This document shows positions 17,546 through 25,374 of a stretch of DNA of 64,000 nt, piece by piece. The notes beneath the pieces were generated by a model. The model ran no database searches. It was not told the origin of the DNA and saw nothing but the letters and a program-made list of their open reading frames with translations. Both the position numbers and the translations under genes were made by a program. Positions within the stretch are counted from its first letter, which is position 1; each line of letters starts with the position of its first letter. This DNA comes from Deltaproteobacteria bacterium (GTDB lineage: Bacteria > Myxococcota_A > Polyangia > DRWM01 > JAAZOP01), in NCBI GenBank assembly GCA_016218765.1, contig JACRCZ010000012.1:1-64000 (forward strand), written 5' to 3'.

Positions 17546-18412
17546 CTAGCGGCACTCCTGCCGGGTGCCGGGCCACCGGCGCGTCTCGGTGCAGCCGGTC
17601 CCGGATGACCAGGCGCACTGGAGCAGCGTGCCCGATTCGCCGCAGGCCGGAACGGCGTCGAGCCACCGTTCGCCGGGCGCGGTGCACGCGCTGCAATCCC
17701 CGGCCGGGTTGTCGTGGCTCGACAGCTCCCGGCCGTCGCAGTCGTAGTCGAAGCCGCCGGACGCCGCGGGCTCGCCGAAGAAGAGGTCCTGGCCGGGATG
17801 GGCGTCGGCGTCGGCGTCGGCGCAATCGAAGGAGGCCGAGGCGAAGCCGGCCGGGAGGGCGCAGGCATCGACGAAGTCCGTCGGGTCGCCGAAGTCGTCG
17901 TCGTCGGTGTCGCGGTAGAAGCGGTGCGCGACGCCCTCGTCGGTGAACCCGTCGCAGTCCTCGTCGCGTCCGTCGCAGGTCTCCGTCGCGCCGGGAAGGA
18001 CGTCCGGCGCGCCGTCGTTGCAGTCGCCGGTGACGGCGACGAGTCCCGCGGGCGGCGGGCAGGCGAGCGTCGCAACGCCCGCGCCGGCGCCGTCCCCGTC
18101 CCCGTCCCCGTACCACGCCCCGATGGCTCCCTCGTCGGTGCTGCCGTCGCAATCGTTGTCCAGCCCGTCGCACGCCTCGGCGGCGCGGGGGTGGACCCGT
18201 CCGTCGGCGTCGTCGCAGTCGTCGCCGCCGCAGGCCGCGGCGGGGAAGTCGTCGCGGTCGGCGTCGCAGTTCTCGCCGGCGAGGCGATCCGGAACGCACA
18301 GCGAGAGGCGCGGCGTCGTGCCCGGCGGACACTCCTCGTCCAGCGTCGCCTCGCACGACGCCGTCCCGGCCGCGAGCGCGACCGCCGCCAGTACTGTTCC
18401 TCGAGCCCGCAC
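17546..18412 (-). CDS. Lipoprotein with MopE-like metal-binding Cys/Asp repeats
   Basis: The protein has 288 residues. The signal peptide ends LAAGTASC (lipobox). The body holds three to four copies of the pattern C-D-x-x-D-N-D-C-D-G-x-x-D-E-G, with D-C-D-D and W/F-Y-x-D-x-D-x-D-x-x-G stretches. This is the putative metal-binding motif seen in MopE-type surface proteins of deltaproteobacteria, where Ca or Cu binding has been proposed. The C-terminal 60 residues are Cys-rich. It is the first gene of the minus-strand set, 3 bp before the next gene. Its promoter would lie in the 130-bp gap that also holds the short tandem repeat at 18470-18535. Confidence 0.82.
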   Translation of the reverse strand: MRARGTVLAAVALAAGTASCEATLDEECPPGTTPRLSLCVPDRLAGENCDADRDDFPAAACGGDDCDDADGRVHPRAAEACDGLDNDCDGSTDEGAIGAWYGDGDGDGAGAGVATLACPPPAGLVAVTGDCNDGAPDVLPGATETCDGRDEDCDGFTDEGVAHRFYRDTDDDDFGDPTDFVDACALPAGFASASFDCADADADAHPGQDLFFGEPAASGGFDYDCDGRELSSHDNPAGDCSACTAPGERWLDAVPACGESGTLLQCAWSSGTGCTETRRWPGTRQECR

Positions 18413-18469
18413 CCCGGCCCCCTCCGCGTCCCGTTCGCCGGACCCCAGCCCCGTTCCGAGTCCGACGCC

Positions 18470-18535
18470 CCCCTGCCCCTTTCCCCCCTCTTCGCGCCCT
18501 TTGCGTCCCTTTGCGTCCTTTGCGCGAGGTCCGGT
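18470..18535. repeat. Interspersed tandem repeat, CGCAAAGG type
   Basis: Read on the minus strand, units such as CGCAAAGGACGCAAAGGG repeat with small changes and end in a purine-rich tail. It lies directly after the topA stop. The same repeat type occurs at 56215-56312, and a related pattern seems to be embedded in topA at 18705-18839. Confidence 0.75.
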
Positions 18536-18542
18536 CCTCGCC

Positions 18543-21107
18543 TCAGCCTTCTCCCTCGCCCGAGGCCGCCGCCGCCTTCCACCCGCACTCCTTGTTGTCG
18601 CAGGCCAGGACCGTCGCGCCCTTCACCTTCGCCTCGACGACGTACGGCGCTCCGCATTGCGGGCAGGGCTGCGGCACGGGCTTGCGCCACGTGACGAAGT
18701 CGCACCCCTCGGGCTTGGCCGTTGCCGGGTCCGCGTCTTCCGCGGCCTTGGTCGTCGCCGCGTCCTTCGCCTCGGCCGTCTTCCGCGTCGCGGTTGCGTC
18801 CTTCCCCTCCGCGTCCTTGCGCAAGCGCACGCGGCGCGAGCACTCCCAGTAGCTCCGGCCGTTGCGCATGCGGCGGGCGACGATGTCGCCGCCGCAGCCC
18901 GGGCGCGGGCACTTGACGCCTGTGGGCAGCGGCCGGGCCGTCTTGCACGCCGGGTAGCCGGTGCAGGAGAGGAACGCGCCGAAGCGTCCGCGGCGGACCT
19001 TCATCGGCTTGCCGCACGAGGGGCAGACCTGGTCCGAGACGTCCGGGAGCGGCGCGGCCTGCGTCCCGTCGGCGGCCGGCACGTCCTTGGTGAACGTGCA
19101 CTTCGGCCAGGCCTTGCAGGCGATGAACCAGCCGGCGCGGCCCCAGCGTTTGACCAGCGGCGAGCCGCAGCGCTCGCACATTTCGCCGGTCTCCTTGGCT
19201 TCCGAGCGCACGTCGGCCATTTCCTTCATCGCCCGCTCGACGTCCCCGTGGAACGGCCCGTAGAACTCCGCCAGGAGGGCGTGCCAGTCGACCTGGGCGG
19301 ATTCGACGCGGTCCAGATCCTCCTCCATGCGCGCGGTGAACTGCGGATCGAGGATGCGGGGGAAGTGGCGCGTCAGGCGGTCGTTGACCATCTCGCCCAG
19401 GTCGGTCGGGGCGAGCTTCTGGTCGAGCTTGTGGACGTAGCGGCGCTGGAGGATGGTGGAGACGATCGAGGCGTAGGTCGAGGGTCGTCCGATGCCCAGG
19501 TCCTCCATTTCGCGCACGAGCGACCCTTCGGTGAAGCGCGCGGGCGGCTGGGTGAACTTCTGGTCGCCCTCCACGCCCGGCGGGACGAGGCCCAGTGGCT
19601 CGTCCTGGCGCAGCTCGGGCAGCCGCGCGGCCTCCGCCCCCGCCTCGGCATCGTCCTTGTCGCCGCCGGCCTTGGGCGCCGGCGCGCCGGCGCCCGCCGC
19701 GGGCTCGGCCCGGCCCTCCGCGGGCTTGTCGTCGTCGCCGGCGGCCTCCTCGCCGTAGACGCCGAGCCACCCGGGCTCGACGAGGCGCGAGGCGCTAGCG
19801 CGCAGGCGATACGTCTTCCCCCCGCCCGGCGGGACGGCTTCGACGTCGACGGCATCGATGGAGTAGACCGCGGGACGCATCTGGCAGGCGACGAAGCGGC
19901 GCCAGATGAGGCCGTACAGCTTGGCCAGCTCGGGCGGCAGGTGCCGCGCGGCCTTCTCCGGCGACAGCGTCACGTCGGTCGGCCGGATCGCCTCGTGCGC
20001 GTCCTGCGCGCCGGCGCGGCTGGCGAAGAAGTTCGGCCGCTCGGGCAGCGCGTCCTTGCCGAACCGCTCGGCGACGAACTCGCGGCACGACGCGATGGCC
20101 GTCTGCGAGATGCGCGTGGAGTCGGTACGCATGTAGGTGATGAGGCCCGTCGGCCCGCCGTTGCCGATCTCGACGCCCTCGTACAGCCGCTGCGCCGCCT
20201 GCATCGTGCGGCGCGCCGAGAAGTGGAAGCGTGCGGAGGCGTCCTGCTGCAGGCGGCTCGTGATGTAGGGGGGCGGGGGGCGGCGCTGGCGCGAGCGCTG
20301 CTCGAGCTTCGCGACGCGGTACGCGGCGCGCTCGAGGTCGCTCCGCACGGCGGTCGCCGTCTCGCTCGAGGCGATCTTCGGCGCCTCGCCGTCGATCCGG
20401 GTGAGCTGCGCGCGGAACGGCGTCTCTGCGGTCCGGCCCTCGGGCCGCAGCGTGGCGAAGACGAGCCAGTATTCCTGCGGCACGAACGCGCGGATCGCGC
20501 GCTCGCGCTCCACGATCAGCCGCACGGCGACCGACTGCACGCGGCCGGCGGAGAGCCCGCGCTGGACCTTCTTCCACAGCACGGGCGAGAGCTGGTAGCC
20601 CACGAGGCGATCGAGGATGCGGCGAGCCTGTTGCGACTCGAACTTGCGCACATCGATCGGCAGCGGCTCGGCCAGCCCCTTCTCGATCCCCTGGCGGGTG
20701 ATTTCGTGGAACAGGACGCGGTGCACGGGGATGCCCAGGCCTTGCAGCTCCTGCGCGACGTGGTACGCGATCGCCTCGCCTTCGCGGTCCGGGTCGGGCG
20801 CCAGGTAGACGGCCGTGGCTCCGCGCGCCGCCTTCACGATCGCCTTGAGCACCTTCTCGCGATCCTTGATGGCGACGTACTGGGGCGCGAAGCCGTTGTC
20901 GACGTCGACGCCGAGCTTGCTGGCGGGAAGGTCCTTGACGTGGCCCATCGTCGCCGCCACGGCCCAGCGGTCGCCGAGGTAGCGGCGGATGGTCCGCACC
21001 TTGGTCGGAGACTCGACCAGCAGGAGCGGCCGGCCCGCCGTCTCGACCTCCGCCGGCTCCCCGCCGCCCCCCTCCCGCCGGTTTCGCGTGCCGCGCCGAA
21101 TCACCAT
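18543..21107 (-). CDS. topA: DNA topoisomerase I (type IA)
   Basis: The protein has 854 residues and relaxes negatively supercoiled DNA. The Toprim domain (about 30-150) has the Glu of LLLVESPTK and the DxDxE motif DPDREGEA. The active-site Tyr is Tyr325, in GLITYMRTDSTR. Archetypal domain residues follow (QDAHEAIRPTD, LVREMEDLGIGRPSTYA). A C-terminal set of 4-Cys zinc ribbons ends the protein (CERCG...C...C; CPSCG...C...C; CPRPGC...C; CPQCG...C...C). ATG 21107 overlaps the dprA stop by one base, so the two are coupled. Oddities: an Ala/Pro/Asp-rich insertion near 435-475, and a 45-residue Lys/Ala/Asp-rich insertion between Cys756 and Cys802 that splits the third zinc ribbon. Confidence 0.97.
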   Translation of the reverse strand: MVIRRGTRNRREGGGGEPAEVETAGRPLLLVESPTKVRTIRRYLGDRWAVAATMGHVKDLPASKLGVDVDNGFAPQYVAIKDREKVLKAIVKAARGATAVYLAPDPDREGEAIAYHVAQELQGLGIPVHRVLFHEITRQGIEKGLAEPLPIDVRKFESQQARRILDRLVGYQLSPVLWKKVQRGLSAGRVQSVAVRLIVERERAIRAFVPQEYWLVFATLRPEGRTAETPFRAQLTRIDGEAPKIASSETATAVRSDLERAAYRVAKLEQRSRQRRPPPPYITSRLQQDASARFHFSARRTMQAAQRLYEGVEIGNGGPTGLITYMRTDSTRISQTAIASCREFVAERFGKDALPERPNFFASRAGAQDAHEAIRPTDVTLSPEKAARHLPPELAKLYGLIWRRFVACQMRPAVYSIDAVDVEAVPPGGGKTYRLRASASRLVEPGWLGVYGEEAAGDDDKPAEGRAEPAAGAGAPAPKAGGDKDDAEAGAEAARLPELRQDEPLGLVPPGVEGDQKFTQPPARFTEGSLVREMEDLGIGRPSTYASIVSTILQRRYVHKLDQKLAPTDLGEMVNDRLTRHFPRILDPQFTARMEEDLDRVESAQVDWHALLAEFYGPFHGDVERAMKEMADVRSEAKETGEMCERCGSPLVKRWGRAGWFIACKAWPKCTFTKDVPAADGTQAAPLPDVSDQVCPSCGKPMKVRRGRFGAFLSCTGYPACKTARPLPTGVKCPRPGCGGDIVARRMRNGRSYWECSRRVRLRKDAEGKDATATRKTAEAKDAATTKAAEDADPATAKPEGCDFVTWRKPVPQPCPQCGAPYVVEAKVKGATVLACDNKECGWKAAAASGEGEG
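18705..18839 (-). repeat. Low-complexity insertion splitting the third zinc ribbon of topA
   Basis: Between the Cys codons at 18840-18842 and 18702-18704 lie 45 codons, where type IA topoisomerase zinc ribbons normally have about five residues. The inserted protein is rich in Lys, Asp, Ala and Thr. On the minus strand the DNA starts with CGCAAGGACGCGGAGGGG-like units, close to the CGCAAAGGACGCAAAGGG repeat that lies just after the gene. It looks like an in-frame capture or expansion of that repeat. Confidence 0.65.
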
Positions 21108-22093
21108 CAGTTTCGCTCCAGCGCCGCGCGGAACCGCCCGTCGGCCGACCGCACGACACGTCCTTCGATCTCCAGGCGCCCGAGCTGCGCGACGATCTGC
21201 GCCGCGCCGAGCCCGCTCGCCTCCGCCAGCTCGTCCGCCCCCGCCGCTTCCCCGCCGCCCAACAGATCGAGCAACGGGTCGCCCGAGGCCGCCGGAGCAT
21301 AACCAACATCCGGCCCGGGTCCAGCGGGTTCTTCCGTCCGACCTGCCCTGCGCTTGTCGGAGGGCCGATCCTCGACCGCCGTCCGCCGACCGCCGACCGC
21401 CGCCCCCTCGACCGCTCCGCCTTCGATCGCCCGCAGCACGTCGTCCGCGTCCAAGGCCACGGGGCACCCGTCGCGGAGCAGCAGGTTGGAGCCAAGGGCG
21501 GCGGCGCAGGTCGTCGAGCCCGGCACGGCGAGGACCGGGCGGCCGAGCCGCCGGGCATGGTCGGCCGTGGAGAGCGCGCCGGAGCGCCTTCCGGCGCGGA
21601 CGACGACGGTCGCGGTGCCGAGGGCCGCCAGGACGCGGTTGCGCCGGTGGAACAGCGCGGGCAAGGGCTCGGTCTCCGGCGGGAACGGGCTCAGCACCGC
21701 CCCCGCCCCGGCCGCGCGCCGGAGCAGGTCCAGGTTCTCGCGCGGGTAGGGCCGCAGGAGGCCGGAGCCGAGGACGACGACCGTGCGTCCGCCGGCTTCG
21801 AGTGCGCCCTGGTGGGCGGCGGTGTCGCAGCCGACGGCGCCGCCGGAAACGACGGCCCAGCCGGCGGCGGCCAGGCCGCGGCCCAGCTCGCGGGCGGCCT
21901 GGAGGCCGCCCAGGTCCGGATGTCGCGTGCCGACGACCGTCACGCAGCGTTCGGGGAGCTCGCCGACGACCCAGAGGGCCGGGGGGTCCGCCGCCGCGGC
22001 GCGCAACGCGGACGGATAGCCCTCGTCGCACGGTTCCAGCCTGCGCGCGCGGTCCGTGAGCTGCTCGATGTTTTCTGGCGGTCGGGTATCCAC
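21107..22093 (-). CDS. dprA: DNA processing protein DprA/Smf
   Basis: The protein has 328 residues. The Rossmann-type ssDNA-binding domain (about 40-225) has VVGTRHPD, VVSGGAVGCDTAAHQGAL, FHRRNRVLAALG, GALSTADHA and the AVPG...GSNLLLRDG motif. DprA loads RecA on incoming single-stranded DNA in natural transformation. A variable low-complexity linker (about 225-270), encoded by a short degenerate repeat near 21340-21410, joins it to a C-terminal winged-helix domain (about 272-325, LLGGGEAAGADELAEASGLG). It is the first gene of a dprA-topA pair. The promoter is in the 297-bp divergent gap shared with the glycoside hydrolase. Confidence 0.95.
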   Translation of the reverse strand: MDTRPPENIEQLTDRARRLEPCDEGYPSALRAAAADPPALWVVGELPERCVTVVGTRHPDLGGLQAARELGRGLAAAGWAVVSGGAVGCDTAAHQGALEAGGRTVVVLGSGLLRPYPRENLDLLRRAAGAGAVLSPFPPETEPLPALFHRRNRVLAALGTATVVVRAGRRSGALSTADHARRLGRPVLAVPGSTTCAAALGSNLLLRDGCPVALDADDVLRAIEGGAVEGAAVGGRRTAVEDRPSDKRRAGRTEEPAGPGPDVGYAPAASGDPLLDLLGGGEAAGADELAEASGLGAAQIVAQLGRLEIEGRVVRSADGRFRAALERN

Positions 22094-22282
22094 TTCGTCT
22101 TGCCCGCGGGACCGCGGCCCCGCGCTCCGTCCTCATCGGCCCGGGCTGGGGCGAAACGGGCCCGCAACCTAGGCGGTGCGCGCGACCGGTGTCAACCCCC
22201 TCCTCGCACGGGCCTCCATCGCGCGTGGATGGCTGAGCGTTGCGTGGGGGGCGGGGGGAAGGGGGGGGAAGGGAAGGGGGAA

Positions 22283-22345
22283 ACCACAGATGGACACAGA
22301 TGGACACAGATAGGGGCAGGAACATAGGGGCAGGAACATCTTGAC
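22283..22345. repeat. Interspersed tandem repeat, CACAGATGGA type
   Basis: Three copies of an ACACAGATGG-like unit are followed by two copies of ATAGGGGCAGGAACAT. It lies in the 297-bp gap between divergent dprA and the glycoside hydrolase, after a poly-G/A run. The rest of the gap shows no gene; the ribosome site of the hydrolase is the GGAGG-like stretch at about 22377-22386. Confidence 0.75.
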
Positions 22346-22390
22346 GACCGCGCCTCCTCCGCCCACGCTTCGGTTGCGGAGGGAGTTTCC

Positions 22391-24475
22391 ATGAAGAGCA
22401 CGTTCGGGACTTGCGCGGTCGTGCTGTTGCTCGCGTCGCCGGCCGGCGCGGCGATCGGGGACAACGCCGTGGGGATCAACACGCACATCCCGGCCGATCC
22501 GGTGATCGACCTGTGCGTCGAGGCGGGGGTGGGGTGGATCCGGGTGGACAACAACTGGTTGCAGCTCGGGGATCCGTGCGGGGCGATGACGCCCTTCGCG
22601 CCGCTGGATGCGAGCGTGACGTACGCCGTCGCGCACGGGTTGAACGTGTACATGACGCTGGCCTACGGGCCGCCGTGCGCGTCCACCGGCGACGCCGACG
22701 GCGTGCCCAACAACGACGTCCCGGACAGCGCGATCTGGGAGGACTACGTGCGCACGACGGTGACGCACTACCGGGCGATGGGCGTGCGGTACTACGGCAT
22801 GTGGAACGAGGTCGACCTGGACGGGTTCTGGGAGGGGACGGCGGAGCAGTACGTCGATCTGATCGTGGTTCCGGGCATCCGGGCGGTGCGCGCGGCGTGC
22901 TCGGACTGCACGGTGCTGGGGCCCGAGCTGGCGCACGTGGGGGAGGTCGACGTCTGGCTCGAGGACATCCTGCGGCGGATGGACGTCGTGGGCGCGTCGT
23001 TCGACATCTACGCGCATCACATCTACAACGGGTTCGGCGGGGCGATCTGGGACGGCGACTCGTTCGTCAACGCGCTGGAGCGGCGGCGCTTCGCCTTCAC
23101 GCGCCGCTCGTTCCTGGAGACGCTGGAGGCGACCGGGCACGCGCCGGGCGGCGTGCCGGATCGCGAGGTGTGGATCACGGAGACGGGGTACCGCTGCGAG
23201 CCGCCGACCGACGGTGGGCAGATGGCGACGCAGGCGTCGTACACCATGAGCGTCCTGGACGAGCAGCTTGCGCGGGAGTGGTACACGAATTCGTTCTTCT
23301 ACGAGATCCTGGACTCGGAGGACGTGATCGACGGGTTCGGAATTACGCGGCGGGACGGGTCGGGCGGGTTCATGCGCAAGCCGGCGTTCGACGCGTTGCG
23401 CGACCGCATCGCGTCGGAGCCGGCGCTGTCGGGCGGGCCGACGACGCAGTGTTCGGACGGATTGGACAACGACGGCGACGGCCTGGCGGACCTGGCGGAC
23501 CCGGGCTGTGCCGATCCGGGTGACGACGACGAGTACAACGAGCCGCCTCCGCCGCCGGTGACGCCGGATCTGGCGGCTCCGCCGGCGGGGGCGGTGACGA
23601 TCGATGGGCTGCTGGGTCCTGCGGAGTGGGACGGCTCGACGTGGGCGGAGCTGGTTTCGCCGGACGATTTCGTCTCGCCGGACCACGGGCCGGGGGATGC
23701 GGCCGACCTGTCGGCGCGGCTGGCGGTGCGATGGGCGCCCGACGCGTTGTTCCTGGCGGTGGACGTGACGGACGACGCGGCGTTGAACGAGGCGACGGCG
23801 GATCTGCTGTGGAGCCAGGATTCGCTGCAGGTGGCGTTCGACATGGCGGACGACGGGGGGCACGGGTACGACGCCGACGACGATTTCGAGCTGGGCTGGG
23901 CGCGGACGGATGCGGGCAACGTGAAGTACCGGTGGCAGGCGCCGGCGTCCGCGCCTCCGGAGACGTCGACGATGGGCATCTTGCGGGCGGGCGAGCACAC
24001 GACGTACGAGATCCGGATTCCGGCGGGCGACCTGGGACGCGCGTCCTTCGCGGCGAGCGATTCCTTCGGTTTCACGTTCCTGGTGAACGACGACGACCCG
24101 GACGACGCGTTCGGGCGTCAGGGCTGGGTGGAGTGGACGCCCGGCATCGGGAGCTTCAAGGACCCCGAGTCGTTCGGAACGGTGACGCTGCGGGCGGGGG
24201 GGGGCGCGGATGCGGATGCGGATGCGGACGGCGGGGCCGACGCGGACGCCGACGGGGACGCGGGTGCGGACTCGGACGCGGGCTACGATGCCGACCTCGA
24301 CGGTCCGGCGCCCGACGGCGGCGACGGTTCGACCGACGCGCGGCGCGACGTTCCTGGCGTGGACGAGGGCGACGGGACGGGGTGTTCGTGCGGGGTGGCG
24401 GGGGGAGGCGGGGGATGGGGGTGGGTGGCGATGGTGGGGGCGTTGATCGGCCTGGTGACCAGACGGAAGAACTGA
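22391..24475 (+). CDS. Secreted glycoside hydrolase with CBM9-like domain and MYXO-CTERM-like tail
   Basis: The protein has 694 residues. A signal peptide (1-20) is followed by a TIM-barrel catalytic domain (about 24-340) of the GH39/GH5 clan-A kind: acid/base Glu140 in MWNEVDLDG and nucleophile Glu264 in VWITETGY. A Cys/Asp loop (CSDGLDNDGDG, about 355-375) and a Pro-rich linker come next, then a carbohydrate-binding family 9-like domain (about 395-600: VTIDGLLGPAEWDGS...APDALFLAVDVTD). An Asp-Ala spacer (605-640) leads to a C-terminal GCSC motif, a TM helix and RRK, the plan of MYXO-CTERM sorting signals. The substrate is unknown; a beta-linked plant or microbial glycan is likely. Confidence 0.87.
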   Translation: MKSTFGTCAVVLLLASPAGAAIGDNAVGINTHIPADPVIDLCVEAGVGWIRVDNNWLQLGDPCGAMTPFAPLDASVTYAVAHGLNVYMTLAYGPPCASTGDADGVPNNDVPDSAIWEDYVRTTVTHYRAMGVRYYGMWNEVDLDGFWEGTAEQYVDLIVVPGIRAVRAACSDCTVLGPELAHVGEVDVWLEDILRRMDVVGASFDIYAHHIYNGFGGAIWDGDSFVNALERRRFAFTRRSFLETLEATGHAPGGVPDREVWITETGYRCEPPTDGGQMATQASYTMSVLDEQLAREWYTNSFFYEILDSEDVIDGFGITRRDGSGGFMRKPAFDALRDRIASEPALSGGPTTQCSDGLDNDGDGLADLADPGCADPGDDDEYNEPPPPPVTPDLAAPPAGAVTIDGLLGPAEWDGSTWAELVSPDDFVSPDHGPGDAADLSARLAVRWAPDALFLAVDVTDDAALNEATADLLWSQDSLQVAFDMADDGGHGYDADDDFELGWARTDAGNVKYRWQAPASAPPETSTMGILRAGEHTTYEIRIPAGDLGRASFAASDSFGFTFLVNDDDPDDAFGRQGWVEWTPGIGSFKDPESFGTVTLRAGGGADADADADGGADADADGDAGADSDAGYDADLDGPAPDGGDGSTDARRDVPGVDEGDGTGCSCGVAGGGGGWGWVAMVGALIGLVTRRKN

Positions 24476-24486
24476 AACCCCGGAGG

Positions 24487-24530
24487 GAATTCTCGCGCAG
24501 AGACGCAGAGAAGCAGAGACGCAGGAGGGG
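24487..24530. repeat. Interspersed tandem repeat, CGCAGAGA type
   Basis: Units like CGCAGAGACGCAGAGAAG follow the glycoside hydrolase stop by about 12 bp. The reverse complement of the same unit is found at 38489-38523. The remaining sequence up to 24717 holds no gene that I can support. Confidence 0.75.
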
Positions 24531-24717
24531 AAGGTCAGCTTCCCCCGGAGGCGCCTTCCGTGCGAGGCGTCCACCGTTCGGCGAACCCCTGGCCGACAAC
24601 CCGGCCCGTCCATCATCGTTTCCGACCAACTCGAACGGGCCGGCCCCGCCACGCCGGCCGCTCCGACTTGACTTGTTCACCCGGATCCGGGCATCGTCGC
24701 AATGCCGACATCGGGAA

Positions 24718-25371
24718 ATGCTCGGCATCTCGGCGCTGGAATCCGGAGTTCACGTGCCCGACGATCGCTCTGACAACCTGGCGGCATTTCGCTGCGCCTT
24801 CTTCGAAGGCCGTCTCATCCGTCTGGGCCTCTATCACCTAGACGAGTTGGAGAATGCGCCTCAGTCCGCCGGTCTGTACTGTTGGGTCTACGTCCCAGCG
24901 AACATCGACGACCTTGCCCTGGACGTCACTTGGCCCGCATCTCTCAGAGCGGGACTCGACGGGCCGCTCGGCTTCCGCTACTCTGGGCTTCTCAGACCCT
25001 GCCCTCCGACGGCATCATCCATCAACTCTGCCTCCTTCGAGTTGCTTCGTGTTGCGATGTTCGCGCTCGCGGCTCCTCTGTACATCGGCATGGCGACCAA
25101 CCTCCGCGCGCGACTACTCGCCCACCGCACCAGCATTAGGTCCAATCCGCGCGACGCCGACCCCACAGATGGCGAGGCACCGAGTGATACTGACGCCGAG
25201 TCTCGCCAATTCGGCCGTCGCATTGCCCGCTTATTGGCGGACAAGAAGATCCGTGACGCCAGTCTTTTCGTCCGGTGTACCGTCTTCCCGCGGGCCAGCC
25301 GGACGACTTTGAAGAGGATTGAGACCGTTCTCAATCGGATGTACACTCCGGCGCAAGGAAGGAAGGCGTAG
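24718..25371 (+). CDS. GIY-YIG nuclease-like protein, defence island
   Basis: The protein has 217 residues. GIY-YIG hallmarks are spread out: GLY at 52-54, YIG at 122-124 within LYIGMATNLRARL, the conserved Arg130, and a late Glu202 in RIETVLNRMYTP at the metal-binding position. The stretch between GLY and YIG is about 67 residues, whereas ten or so is usual, so the core carries an insertion. ATG 24718 is the first start that excludes the Pro/Arg-rich upstream stretch; its ribosome site is weak. The stop is 3 bp before the DGQHR gene, so both are one operon. The codon use is less GC-extreme than that of the flanking genes. It probably cuts or nicks DNA; this is inference. Confidence 0.65.
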   Translation: MLGISALESGVHVPDDRSDNLAAFRCAFFEGRLIRLGLYHLDELENAPQSAGLYCWVYVPANIDDLALDVTWPASLRAGLDGPLGFRYSGLLRPCPPTASSINSASFELLRVAMFALAAPLYIGMATNLRARLLAHRTSIRSNPRDADPTDGEAPSDTDAESRQFGRRIARLLADKKIRDASLFVRCTVFPRASRTTLKRIETVLNRMYTPAQGRKA

Positions 25372-25374
25372 TCC

